Positions 9,461-17,643 of a stretch of DNA of 20,643 nt are shown piece by piece (positions within the stretch are counted from its first letter, which is position 1; every line of letters begins with the position of its first letter). Both the position numbers and the translations under genes were made by a program. Origin of the DNA: Chara braunii (Eukaryota > Streptophyta > Charophyceae > Charales > Characeae); NCBI GenBank assembly GCA_003427395.1, contig BFEA01000137.1, positions 439,139-459,781 on the forward strand, read 5' to 3'. The notes under the pieces are model-generated. The model had not been told where the DNA came from, made no database searches, and was given only the letters and a program-made list of their open reading frames with translations.

Positions 9461-9744
9461 AATTGTGATGAAACCAGTCTGGCCGATACTCATAAGTCGT
9501 CAAACTACAAGTAATCACAAATCTGCACAAATCTCCAGTTATCGTGAAGTGATATCCAAAACAGTATCTCGTTACCAATGTACGAAAAGTGTGGAGGGAG
9601 GATAGACAGGGGAGAAGGTGGAAGGAGTAATCAAAGATCACACGATAATAGGCCAACCAATCCCACTCCTTCTCCGGGCTTTTTCTCCCTCCACATCATT
9701 AATCAATAATAGTAACAAGTCTGATAAGTTTCGAACATACAGAA

Positions 9745-9758
9745 GTGTCACGTGGCAC
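9745..9758. promoter_or_regulatory. G-box palindrome in the LTR
   Basis: GTGTCACGTGGCAC here and GTGCCAGGTGGCAC at 2193-2206 each differ by one base from the perfect 14-bp palindrome GTGCCACGTGGCAC, which is centred on the plant G-box CACGTG. The two copies carry different single changes, so the ancestral LTR probably had the perfect form. Binding by bZIP or bHLH factors is inferred from the motif. Confidence 0.5.
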
Positions 9759-9923
9759 TCTTATCTCGTGAACACCATGAAGACAACAACAAAATACGGT
9801 AACAACGTTAACCTCAGGTGAGTACCCGATCCCAACCATCCACAGATCCCGATATCCCTCCATGTCACAACCAGTCACCTCATGTAGACAGCGTGGCCTA
9901 TGTGACATCAGATGTTGAGACAA

Positions 9924-10127
9924 GTGGCATGCGCCACATCATCAATGAAGACAGGTGGCAACGCCACATCAACAACACAATGTAGGCAGGTGGCAGCGCC
10001 ACATCAGCACTGTAAACCTGTGGCATGCGCCACATCAGTAATGCAGAAAAGAGGCATGCGCCACATTAGCAGAGTAGAAAAGTGGCAGCGCCACATCAAC
10101 AATAGACGGGAGGCAGCACCACATCAG
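9924..10127. repeat. Palindrome array in the 5' LTR, seven units of ~31 bp
   Basis: Units start at 9924, 9955, 9990, 10020, 10051, 10082 and 10110 (spacings 31, 35, 30, 31, 31, 28). Five have perfect 5-bp arms, GTGGC-N3/4-GCCAC, and each is followed by ATCA or a close variant. The 35-bp interval is also present in the sister array, so the units correspond one by one; this copy has two more. The arms differ from a full TGACGTGGC/GCCACGTCA palindrome mainly by G-to-A at the CpG. Confidence 0.88.
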
Positions 10128-10249
10128 CAATGCCTGACGCATAGACCAAAAAGCGTCAGCATGCTGTCACAACCCCCACGTCGTTGTCCACAGTTCATGC
10201 GCATAGCCAGTGTCAAACCAACGTCTCGCCAACGTGTGCTAGCGTCAAT

Positions 10250-10260
10250 GCCAGCATCTA
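10250..10260. repeat. 11-bp target duplication, left copy
   Basis: GCCAGCATCTA; the partner at 17213-17223 is GCCAGCGTCTA. The single difference is again G/A at a CpG. The sister LTR has one copy, GCCAGCGTTTA. Confidence 0.6.
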
Positions 10261-10405
10261 TGTGTTCGATTTTCGATTCAACGCGGGTTTCTCGTTGAAG
10301 TATTCAACGCTTGTTGAACTCGCGTGGAATCCTGTTTAAACGCGCGTTAGGCGCGGATAAATGGGGTCCGCAATGATTTGTTTTATGGGCTAAACATCAT
10401 CCAAA

Positions 10406-10476
10406 ATATATATATATATATATGGTGTTGTAGGTCTTTTCGAGGACTACAACCTTATTATTATTATTATTATTAT
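10406..10476. repeat. TA and TTA microsatellites
   Basis: A (TA)n run at about 10406-10423 and a TTA run at about 10455-10476 flank the first hairpin of the insertion. Confidence 0.85.
10427..10453. repeat. 27-bp hairpin A
   Basis: GTTGTAGGTC and GACTACAAC arms surround a short loop. It follows a TA run and shows the same layout as hairpin B, 204 bp downstream. Confidence 0.65.
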
Positions 10477-10630
10477 TTTTTATGTTTGAGTATATTTTTA
10501 AAATATCGAAAACATAAACACAATGAAAAAAACAAAAGCAAAAAGTGAAATGAGTGTTTTTTTTTTTTTTGTTTCACAAAGATTTTTTAAGGGCTAGAAC
10601 AAAAAAAGAAAAATAAAATATATATATAGG

Positions 10631-10657
10631 GTTGTAGATCTTTCAAAGATGTACAAC
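10631..10657. repeat. 27-bp hairpin B
   Basis: GTTGTA-G-ATCTTT-C-AAAGAT-G-TACAAC is a near-perfect inverted repeat. Like hairpin A it follows a TA run and is followed by poly-T and then A-rich sequence. The pair probably comes from a diverged tandem duplication of about 204 bp. Confidence 0.7.
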
Positions 10658-10699
10658 AACATATTTGTTTTTTTTTTTTTTTTTTAACTTCGTGTACTT

Positions 10700-11052
10700 T
10701 TAAAAAAATAAAAACCATAAAACACAAATAAAAGAAGGAAAAAACGACACGCACAAACACACAGACACACAGTCAGACAGACACACAACACACACAAACA
10801 CATAAGCACACACAAAGACTCTTCATCTAGTCTAAGTTCCGCCTAGCCTTGGGTAAGCTAGGGGAAGGATGGTAGGATGTGTCCGCGGGCGTTGGCCTGC
10901 CTTGCTTAGGTAATCCTGCTGGGTAGACTTTCTGAATTGGGCCTAGAAGATTGCATGAGCCTGACGTCCGAAGTTCCCGTACGATAAGGTTCGTCCGCTT
11001 TCGCTTCCATTAGGGATGAGAGGTTGGCTTAACCCTGGTGCTTGTCCAATTC
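10700..11052. other. A/C-rich then mixed sequence, no gene seen
   Basis: 10700-10820 is A-rich and (CA)n-like. 10830-11050 is ordinary-composition sequence with no recognisable coding or RNA gene. It may belong to the unclassified insertion. Confidence 0.4.
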
Positions 11053-11480
11053 GCCCTCAATGCTGGTAGGGTGATGGTCCTGAGTGCTGGTCACACAGAG
11101 GTAGGAGAGTAGGGACAGAGGGGTGTGTTGGGAGTATTAATGTGGGGATGAGTGGGGTAGGTGGCCTGTTCTATCAAGACAACCATTGGCTGTTGCTACC
11201 AGCAATCACCGCGGGTCTGGTCCTTGACCTCTACAACACCCTGGACTCTAAAAAAAAAAACAAAGTTGCCCTCAATACTGGTAGGGTGATGGTCCTGAGT
11301 GCTGGTCACATTGAGGTAGGATAGTAGGGACAGGGGGTGCGTTGGGAGTATTAACCTGGGGATGGGTGGAGTAGGTGGCCTCTCCTGTCAGGACAACCAT
11401 TGGCTGCTGCTACCAACAATCACCGCGGGTGTGGTCCTTGGTCTTTACAACACCCTGGGCGTAAAATAAAAAAAAATTGA
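11053..11480. repeat. 215-bp tandem duplication, each unit ending in A-rich tract
   Basis: GCCCTCAAYRCTGGTAGGGT starts at 11053 and 11268. The units stay alignable through an AGGTGGCCT block and ACAACACCCTGG, then each ends in an A-run (11250-11260 and 11465-11488). The A-rich ends suggest retroposed or dimeric SINE-like units, but no pol III promoter boxes are convincing. Confidence 0.7.
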
Positions 11481-11490
11481 AAAAAAAAGG

Positions 11491-11622
11491 ATCTTCTGCT
11501 AGAACGTGGAATAATACGCCGCCATATGTTTTGTCTTTTATGCATATGGTGAGTAGAGGCTCTTAGGGCCACTGCAAATGTGCAGAATTAGAATGAATCT
11601 TCTGCTAGAACGTGGAATAATA
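11491..11622. repeat. 106-bp partial repeat at the LINE 5' border
   Basis: A 26-bp block starting ATCTTCTGCTAGAACGTGG occurs at 11491 and 11597. Between them lies a segment (about 11514-11578) that recurs after the LINE poly-A at 16505-16583. It is either a 5' promoter-like monomer of the LINE or part of a very long target duplication. Confidence 0.55.
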
Positions 11623-11981
11623 TGACCCCACTGTTTTTTCACATGGCAGTGATAGGTCTCAGGACCATCTGTGATACTTTTGACAAATGGTGCGATTTTA
11701 GGGTCCACTGGATACCTCTCCAGGACTTCCTGACCAACAAAACAAAGACGATGAAAAATCTGCAATTGTCTGCAGGAAGAACCGGAACTGTGATCATCGA
11801 CTGGACGAGGTACAAGGACATTGTGGAACGTTTGTCAGGATCTTGCCTATCTCAGAACCTTCAGTCGATTAGGCAATCCGGCAAAGAAACGGAAGATGGA
11901 AAAAAGGTTGTGCCCTTCCCTAAACAAACCACCCGAATCCAAGATACCGGGTTGAGTGTGGCTGATGGTTCAACCAACTAA
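11622..11981 (+). pseudogene. LINE first ORF, 119 codons (probably the C-terminal remainder of ORF1)
   Basis: An open frame from ATG 11622 to TAA 11981. It includes WCDFRVHWIPLQDFL and GTVIIDWTRYKDIVERL. No zinc knuckle or RRM is visible and I do not recognise the family. Its stop overlaps the ORF2 start: ATG of ORF2 at 11965 precedes TAA at 11979-11981, a 17-base overlap in a different frame. It is shorter than usual ORF1 proteins, so a 5' truncation is likely. Chance openness cannot be excluded. Confidence 0.45.
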
Positions 11982-13079
11982 GTTGAGGCTCGTATCCTGG
12001 AATGTGTGTGGATTGGGTGATACCTCAAAAAAATTTAAACGTGCTAGACTTCATTCCTGGACAGGCTGGACCCACTCTAACAACGCACATATAATAGGGA
12101 TTCAGGAAACTAAATTAAATGCAGAAGGATCCAGTGAGGAGTGACACTATTAATCAACAAGGATCTTGATGTTGAAATAGTCGACTCCTACACAGACTCA
12201 AAAGGTCGAATAGCGTGGATCAAAATACAACTTGGAGAAGAGGAATGGGCGATCGCTTCAATATATGCTCCGGTGGAACTGCCTGAACGAATAGACTTTC
12301 TTGCCAATCTCCCAACTTTCTTGCCAGATACAGAAAATATGGTCCTGCTAGGTGATTGGAACATGATAAGAAAACCAGACCTTGATTCCCTCTCAGTCTT
12401 CCCGGTAAGAGCAGACGCAGAGCTGCTAATGACTCTTTTAGATGCACACACCATTACAGATGTCTATCGTACTCTAAACCCCGATTCAAACGGTTTCTCT
12501 TGGTATGACCCTAAACCCTCTAATAATGCCCCGACACCTCGCAGTCGCCTGGATCTCATTCTGGCGAGGGGAGCCCCCTGGGACAGATGTTGCTGGTGTG
12601 ATACGCAGTTCGACTCGCTGTCTGATCACTATCCAGTGTTGATGGATGTGGTCTCGTTGGAAACTATAGAAAGGGCACGGCCCCCTTTCCGCCTAAACGT
12701 AAATTTACTAAACGACGAAGGGATAAAGGAGTGGATAAATGGTCAGATGTCTCAATGGTCAGAAGCCACAGATATTTTGGATGATATATCCGACTGGGTG
12801 GAGGTGGGCATTAACATAATAAGGGTGCCCCTAATGAATTTCTCGCGAATGAAGGCCGCCAATCGGAAATGGAAAGAAATTCAACTAAAACGGACAGTAG
12901 AGCAGACAGAGAGTTTGATGGGGGGAGACCCCTTCTCAGACTACTATTGGTCTGAAAAAAGGAAAGCGGTCATACTGCAGCTTGGACATATGGAAGTCCA
13001 AAAAACAGTTAGAGTGGCTGGACTGGTTAAAAATAAGGGGTATAATTGGTTACGACAGAATGATCAAATTATCTTTTAG
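11965..13079 (+). pseudogene. LINE ORF2, AP endonuclease domain
   Basis: It starts at ATG 11965 with LRLVSWNVCGLG, then IIGIQETKL (catalytic Glu codon 12106-12108). A frame change near 12140 leads to IASIYAPVE, MVLLGDWNMIRKPDLDS (GDWN at 12351), FSWYDPKP, SRLDLILAR and SDHYPVLMDV (SDH at 12621). These are the ordered motifs of the APE-type endonuclease that nicks target DNA to prime LINE reverse transcription. After this domain a linker runs to the TAG at 13077-13079, where the frame changes again. Confidence 0.93.
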
Positions 13080-13084
13080 ATCTT

Positions 13085-15500
13085 TAATTTTAAGACAGTA
13101 AAAACCCTTGATTAGGGAACTCAGACATCCTTTCGGCAATGATTCAGAGGCTGCACCCGAAGTGGAATCCATGTGCTCCTACGCTTTCGAATACTTCAGT
13201 GACATTGTCTTTACTAGGAGACCCTTCAACACCTTGGACTTAGACCTCTCTCAAAACAGTGCCTTTTGGGACAAAACTACGACCAGACTAACCCCAACAG
13301 CCGCACAGTCTCTGGATGAGCCTTTCACACTGGAGGAACTTACCCGGGCTGTTAACCAGATGGCCTTGGGGAAGTGTTCTGGTCTGGATGGCTTACCAGT
13401 AGAGCTTTATGTGGCCTGCTGGAAATCTTTTGGGCCCTTTCTATGCGACATATACAACTATTACAGTACAAGGATAACGGGCCCTATTCCCAAAAGTTTT
13501 CTAAAGGGGGTAATTTCACTCCTTTACAAAAAAGGGGATAAGGCGAAAGTCATGAATTACAGACCAATTTCACTTCTAAACGTGGGATATAAAATTCTGG
13601 CCAAAGCCCAAGCCACCTGTCTGGCAAAACTGCTCCCAACTATAGTAGGTCCAGAACAGGGCGCGTTTGTAAGGGGACGTTCAATTTTTGAAAACATAAT
13701 GACAACCCTACAAGCACTAGAAGTAATCTCCAATGAGAAGCGAGAGGTGGCAACTTCTCCTAGACATGGAGAAGGCCTATGACAAAGTAGGCTGGACCTT
13801 TGTCCTGACCACTCTGTCAAAAATAGGCTTTGGTCCACATTTTTTCACCTATATAAAAGCAATGTATTCCCAAGCCTCCTCAATGGTCACAGTGAACGAC
13901 CACTTGTTGGAGGAATTCAAGTTGTTTAGGGCCTTACCTCAGGGGTGTCCTTTGGCACCACTGCTTTTTGTTTTACAGTTAGAAGTGTTACTTGATAACA
14001 TCAGGAATAACCCAAACATAACGGGGTTAATGCTCCCCCCTTCCAGTCATTGGAAAGGGGGGGCAATTGCAGATGACCTAACAGTCGCCTGCGAAAACTC
14101 ACAATTTTCTCTTTCTGAACTTAGGATAGTATTAGATGAATATTTCTATCTATCCGAGGCATCGATTAACTGGGATAAGTCTACATATTTTTTACCTCCC
14201 CCACACTCCTTAGCCGTGCAATGGGGCCTCAAACAGACCCTGGTCGGTACTTCAGAACGTCTTTTGGGAATTCAAGCCGCCCTCTCCGACTGCTCAGCGG
14301 ATCAAGATAAAATTCTTCAAGGGAAAATCGTCGCTAGAGTCATGGGATGGATAAGAAACCATAAACTCTTTTTGTTTAGGAGGGCAATGGTTATTTCCTC
14401 TGCCGCCTTTTCACTTCTGTGGTTTCCCCTAGTCATCCATTGGCTGGGAGATGGTGCATACTCAGCAATTAAAAGAGTGGCGGCCAGGTACCTGTGGAAA
14501 CCGACAACAAACAAAGAACAAGGGTTTATGGCGAAGGTGGCCTGGGACACTATTGCCCAACCAAGAGTTGATGGACGTTTAGGAGTTCTGGACCCAAGGG
14601 ACCAGAACATAGCTCTGTTGGGAAGATGGTTCATAAAAGCTTTGATGGAAAACACAGGAAACAAGCAGTGGGTTAAATTTGCAGAATACATCTTCAGGAG
14701 AGATTGGTCTCTTGAGGAAGACGAACATGTGTGAACATGCCTACTCCAAGCGGATATGCTGAGACGAAAAGTAAAATCGAGTATCTGGACAGGGATACTC
14801 AAAGAATGGAGAAAGATCAGGTCAGTGGCTCTGAAGGAACCTACATCTAAACTGGAGGTGGCAAGCCAAATGCTCTTCGACAACGAGCTGATTAAGACAG
14901 AAGCAAGAAGAACGTTTAGCTCGACAGAAAAAGCGGGCAGCTTTGCCCGATCTTGGATAGAAAAGGGAATTCTGCAAGTCAAGCACATCTGGAATGAGAT
15001 CCATCAGTCCTGGCTCTCACAGGAAGATCCCCGGAAGAGATTGCCCAGGCTGCACGTAGTGGAAGCCAACTACATAGTCATCCTCAAGGCCCTCCGGGGT
15101 CACTGGAAGAGTATGCTGAAAAATGATGTAGAACACAGTCAAGGGACCTGGTTGGTGGATCCAACGGAGCCCAGGTCGGATTCTGTCATGCGAGTACTGG
15201 GCCCGAAACTCGGTGAGGGGATTAAGGTGGAAAAATGGAGAGTGGGGAGGAAAATGGAAAAGGGAAGAGAAATTACCTTCGAGAAGGAGGAAGTGGTACA
15301 AACAACAGTGGATCTGACGGAAATTAGAGTGTGGGAGAAAGAGTCTAGAGGTACTCGAGTAGGGGAACTGCTAGTCTGCTGCCGGGAGATGCTGAGGCCT
15401 ACAGAGTGGACCCACTCTGCTACGACTGGACTCTGGATGCACACAGAAAGATACCGCTCTACAAGTACGAAACCAGGGTGGGAGTGGTTGTACATAGAAT
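13085..15500 (+). pseudogene. LINE ORF2, reverse transcriptase and C-terminal region
   Basis: Frame 13108-13782 encodes LGKCSGLDGLPVELY, GVISLLYKKGDK, MNYRPISLLNVGYKILAK and QGAFVRGRSI. After a frame change near 13750 come LLLDMEKAYDKVGW (catalytic Asp 13763-13765), LPQGCPLAPLLFV and AIADDLTVA (Asp pair 14072-14077). The residue two before the Asp pair is Ile where LINEs normally have Tyr or Phe, itself possibly damaging. INWDKS follows. A TGA at 14732-14734 interrupts an otherwise continuous frame that runs on to 15502, through a basic, Trp-rich C-terminal region. No RNase H motif is seen. Confidence 0.93.
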
Positions 15501-15848
15501 GACGAAGACACGACCAGTGGATATGGCCAAACACCGTTTCCACAAGAACCAGAGCGAAGCTGTTCCAGCCGTGGACTTCCACAGTCTATGGAAAATGTTG
15601 AAGAAGCTACCCTCTCAGCGACAGGCAAGTTTGATGTGGACGTAGTCGATGTTGGTAACTACCTCGGCGCTGTGGTTGCAATCAAAAGGAATGAAGTTAT
15701 CAGATATTTGTCTTTGCTGCAATTGAGGATGGGAATCGACAAAGCACCTATGGATCTTCTGCCCTTTGGTAGACGAACTATGAAATTTGATGTGGTGGAA
15801 GCCGAATTGGGAGAAAATAGTGGGAGACGACTGAGATTGGACGGATAA
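15395..15848 (+). pseudogene. LINE ORF2, C-terminal tail in shifted frames
   Basis: From about 15400 the plausible reading moves to another frame with DPLCYDWTLDAHRKIPLYKY, ending at 15645. A third frame, 15588-15848, may continue it (FDVDVVDVGNYLGAVVAIKR). Charged, non-repetitive composition makes decayed coding sequence likely, but no known motif supports a boundary. Confidence 0.45.
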
Positions 15849-16495
15849 TTGGATTTTTTTTGCATGTCCATCAGGCTTAGCAAAGATTCAAGATGGTTGG
15901 GGGTACGCAACGTTAGTCTGCAGAGGTATCCTAATAGAGAATATGGAAGGCCTGAAATGAGCAAGTGTTCAGGAGCGAGAAGTTATCGATCCACCAGCCA
16001 ATATCAATGGTGAAGTCAACTTTACACCTGACCATTCAGGCGGATTGAAAACGCTCCCGACAGAGATCGAGCAGGGGGAGATATTGGTTCGGGAAGACAT
16101 GGGCATGAAGAACTCCTTGGCCAAATCAGTTTTGAAGGACAGCTTCTCATAGCTCCTTGGTTATGTGACTAGGATCCTAGGGAGGCACCACTTTAGGGCC
16201 CCCGAATTGGCTTGGTAAATGAGAACCTCGGACCTCGGTCTTGATTTGAACTATTGGAAAAAGCAGGCTTCTCTCTTTTCACGAGCTTCAAGCTTATTTT
16301 TTTTCCAGGATTATTCAACCGGGTTACTGCAAGTACTACAGAGTAGTATAAAGTAGAATTCTCTTCGGATAGCTTGCAGTGAAGTGGCTGTGGGACTCTG
16401 GACCCGGTTTCCAGATTATGTTACACTCCGGGTGAAATTGTGAGGTCCCTGGCCTCAACACTTTTGATATTGTAATAAATGGACAAATTTCCTGG
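15849..16495 (+). other. LINE 3' untranslated region
   Basis: No coding potential is apparent. It includes the family-typical 3' block CTGGACCCGGTTTCCAG (about 16398-16414), then GTGAGGTCCCTGGCCTCA (16441-16457) and AATAAA before the poly-A. The same blocks recur in part at the two window edges. Confidence 0.65.
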
Positions 16496-16504
16496 AAAAA
16501 AAAA

Positions 16505-16590
16505 GGAATAATACGCCGTCATATGTTTTGTCTTTTCGACTATTTTGTGCATATGGTGAGTAGAGGCCCTTAGGGCCACTGCACATATTC
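16505..16590. repeat. Copy of the LINE 5'-flank segment after the poly-A
   Basis: GGAATAATACGCCGTCATAT and the following GCATATGGTGAGTAGAGGC.CTTAGGGCCACTGCA match 11513-11575 with a few substitutions and an internal length difference of about 13 bp. Position on both sides of the LINE fits a long target duplication, or a repeat unit already present twice. Confidence 0.6.
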
Positions 16591-16855
16591 CTAAGAAAAA
16601 AAAAACGAGAAAAAACAAAAGAAAAATGAAAATGCAAAAGAAAAGCAAGAAAACAAAAGAAAAACGAGAAAACAGTTTATTAGTGACCCATAACTGTGAT
16701 GCACAGAGTGTCACAAACCTGAATTCGAATCCAGACTATATATTATCGGCCCACATAAACACTCTTTAAGTCTAATGTCCATCTCTGCTCCACGAGGGGT
16801 TCTTGCTAATCTGTAGGGGCCCTTCAGAAATGAGAATGGACGAATAGATTGGAGC

Positions 16856-16890
<35 letters not shown>
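16591..16890 (+). other. A-rich stretch and possible retroposon ending in A29
   Basis: 16591-16675 is A-rich with no gene. 16680-16860 is mixed sequence containing ATTCGAATCC (about 16721-16730), which resembles a pol III B box, and ends in 29 consecutive A (16862-16890). A SINE-like retroposon is possible, but no A box or target duplication is convincing and the tRNA arms do not fold. Confidence 0.3.
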
Positions 16891-16892
<2 letters not shown>

Positions 16893-17212
16893 ACATGCAC
16901 CCACATGCACCAACATGTGCTCATAGTGTTGGGGTGTGGGGTGACCCCTACTTTTTTCCCTCTTGCAGTTTGATATTCCGGATGGAGGGGCATGTTTCGA
17001 CACCCCACCCTGTTAACAGGGGTCAATTTTTTTATTTTTTTTTCCTGTTTTCAATGTTTGGGCGCGTAGGGCCATGTGTCCGAGGCCCAACGCGCCCATC
17101 CCGTTTCTTTGGATTCAACGGGAGACCCCCGTTTTTCCGTTAAACGGGATTCAACAGGGTACAACCATTAATGAATTTAACGGCCCCCATTGCCTGTTGT
17201 TCGGACACACAG
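16891..17212. other. Right end of the unclassified insertion
   Basis: There is no gene. The last ~200 bp contain GGATTCAACGGGAG and GGGATTCAACAGGG repeats, plus the inverted counterpart of the left end (17127-17155). It ends TCGGACACACAG. Confidence 0.5.
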
Positions 17213-17223
17213 GCCAGCGTCTA
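17213..17223. repeat. 11-bp target duplication, right copy
   Basis: GCCAGCGTCTA, partner of 10250-10260, where the 5' LTR resumes. Confidence 0.6.
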
Positions 17224-17643
17224 GTCACAGTCGAGCCAACGTCCAAGCAGCATAGCAAGACTGAATGTTGTCCACCTCGAGAACAATCCATTTGTAGTGT
17301 TTGACGAGGCTGTGTGGCCTGGGGTCCCCTCCTCACAGTCGTTCAGATCGACTCACATCCGAGGGTCAGGATTGTATATAATTGCAGATTTCCCCTTGGA
17401 CCTGATGTTGTCTGGGTACCTGCATAGAAACAAATGTGTGCGTCTGACCAGTGGCCTGGGCTGGGTACACTTTGACATTGACTGTTGGGGTCTCCGAGAA
17501 TTGACTTTAGTCAACTGTACCTCGCTCAGACATTGAATCTTTAGCTAGGGTCTTTTCCCCTTTTTGGACGGGGCCTGGATGTGGCCTGGCGACTCTGGCA
17601 AGACCCTCATTTTTCCACGAGGCATACAACATGGGTTATTGCA
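17224..17643 (-). repeat. 5' LTR of the chromovirus, outer part (U3 side)
   Basis: It aligns throughout with 2660-3075 and ends GGGTTATTGCA followed by CATA (17644-17647). On the minus strand this is the start of the LTR, so the promoter is expected here. A TATATA (about 17376-17381) is the only TATA-like candidate, and the sister LTR lacks it. A short length difference occurs near 17591-17605. Confidence 0.88.

Larger units (their letters stand above)
3076..9463 (-). mobile_element. Internal region of the chromovirus
   Basis: About 6.4 kb between the inner LTR borders, holding PBS, leader, gag and pol in that order on the minus strand. No convincing polypurine tract touches the 3' LTR: the bases just upstream (minus strand of 3098-3076) are purine-rich only in part (GGGCCGGCAGGAA). 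Confidence 0.88.
9464..10260 (-). repeat. 5' LTR of the chromovirus, PBS-proximal part
   Basis: Starts TGTGATGAA and aligns with 654-928 plus 2195-2670 of the other LTR without the solo LTR. It stops at 10260, where the sister LTR continues, because a ~7-kb insertion begins. It holds the seven-unit palindrome array and the G-box palindrome at 9745-9758. Confidence 0.88.
11597..16504 (+). mobile_element. L1-like LINE (non-LTR retrotransposon), nested in the insertion
   Basis: About 4.9 kb with a short first reading frame, an overlapping second frame encoding AP endonuclease then reverse transcriptase, a long C-terminal extension, a 3' UTR, AATAAA at 16474-16479 and a 9-base poly-A at 16496-16504. 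The domain order EN-RT and the poly-A end are typical of L1-type elements. ORF2 is broken by at least three frame changes and one stop. The 5' border is uncertain, because the same short sequence appears just upstream and also after the poly-A. Related 3' ends occur at both window edges. Confidence 0.85.
10261..17212. mobile_element. Unclassified insertion in the 5' LTR with imperfect inverted ends, host of a LINE
   Basis: The LTR breaks at 10260 and resumes at 17224, as the sister LTR shows. The break is flanked by GCCAGCATCTA (10250-10260) and GCCAGCGTCTA (17213-17223), an 11-bp duplication with one mismatch. The insert starts TGTGTTCGA, and its far end read in reverse starts CTGTGTGTCCGA. 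About 60 bp inside each end, inverted blocks match (TGGAATCCTGTTTAAACG on the left, TTGAATCCCGTTTAACGG in reverse on the right). Long imperfect inverted ends and a 9-11-bp duplication suggest a Mutator-like or foldback DNA transposon. There is no transposase, so a non-autonomous copy is likely. Without the LINE it is about 2 kb. Confidence 0.5.
654..17643 (-). mobile_element. Ty3/gypsy chromovirus, decayed, with two nested insertions in its LTRs
   Basis: Two long homologous LTRs bound the element. Each begins TGTRATGAA and ends GGGTTATTGCA, giving short inverted ends (TGTAATGAACCC / TGCAATAACCC). CATA flanks both sides (650-653 and 17644-17647), a 4-bp duplication where 5 bp is usual. On the minus strand the order is 5' LTR, PBS, leader, gag, protease, RT, RNase H, integrase, chromodomain, 3' LTR. 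That order and the C-terminal chromodomain define a chromovirus. The pol domains lie in at least five different frame segments, so it is non-autonomous. By eye the two LTRs differ at roughly a tenth of sites over the alignable 3' segment, so it is old. Each LTR has been split by a later insertion. Confidence 0.9.

Noticed and set aside
9924-10127. A CRISPR-like array, because of regular ~31-bp repeats
   Set aside because: The repeats have no unique spacers, the units are imperfect palindromes, it lies inside a plant-type LTR, and the other LTR has it too.
16690-16745. A tRNA gene, because of ATTCGAATCC
   Set aside because: The T-arm bases do not pair properly, no A box or acceptor stem is found, so at most a degenerate SINE promoter.
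17376-17381. TATA box of the chromovirus promoter
   Set aside because: TATATA is present only in this LTR, the sister copy differs at the same place, and no start site can be judged; mentioned only under the LTR.
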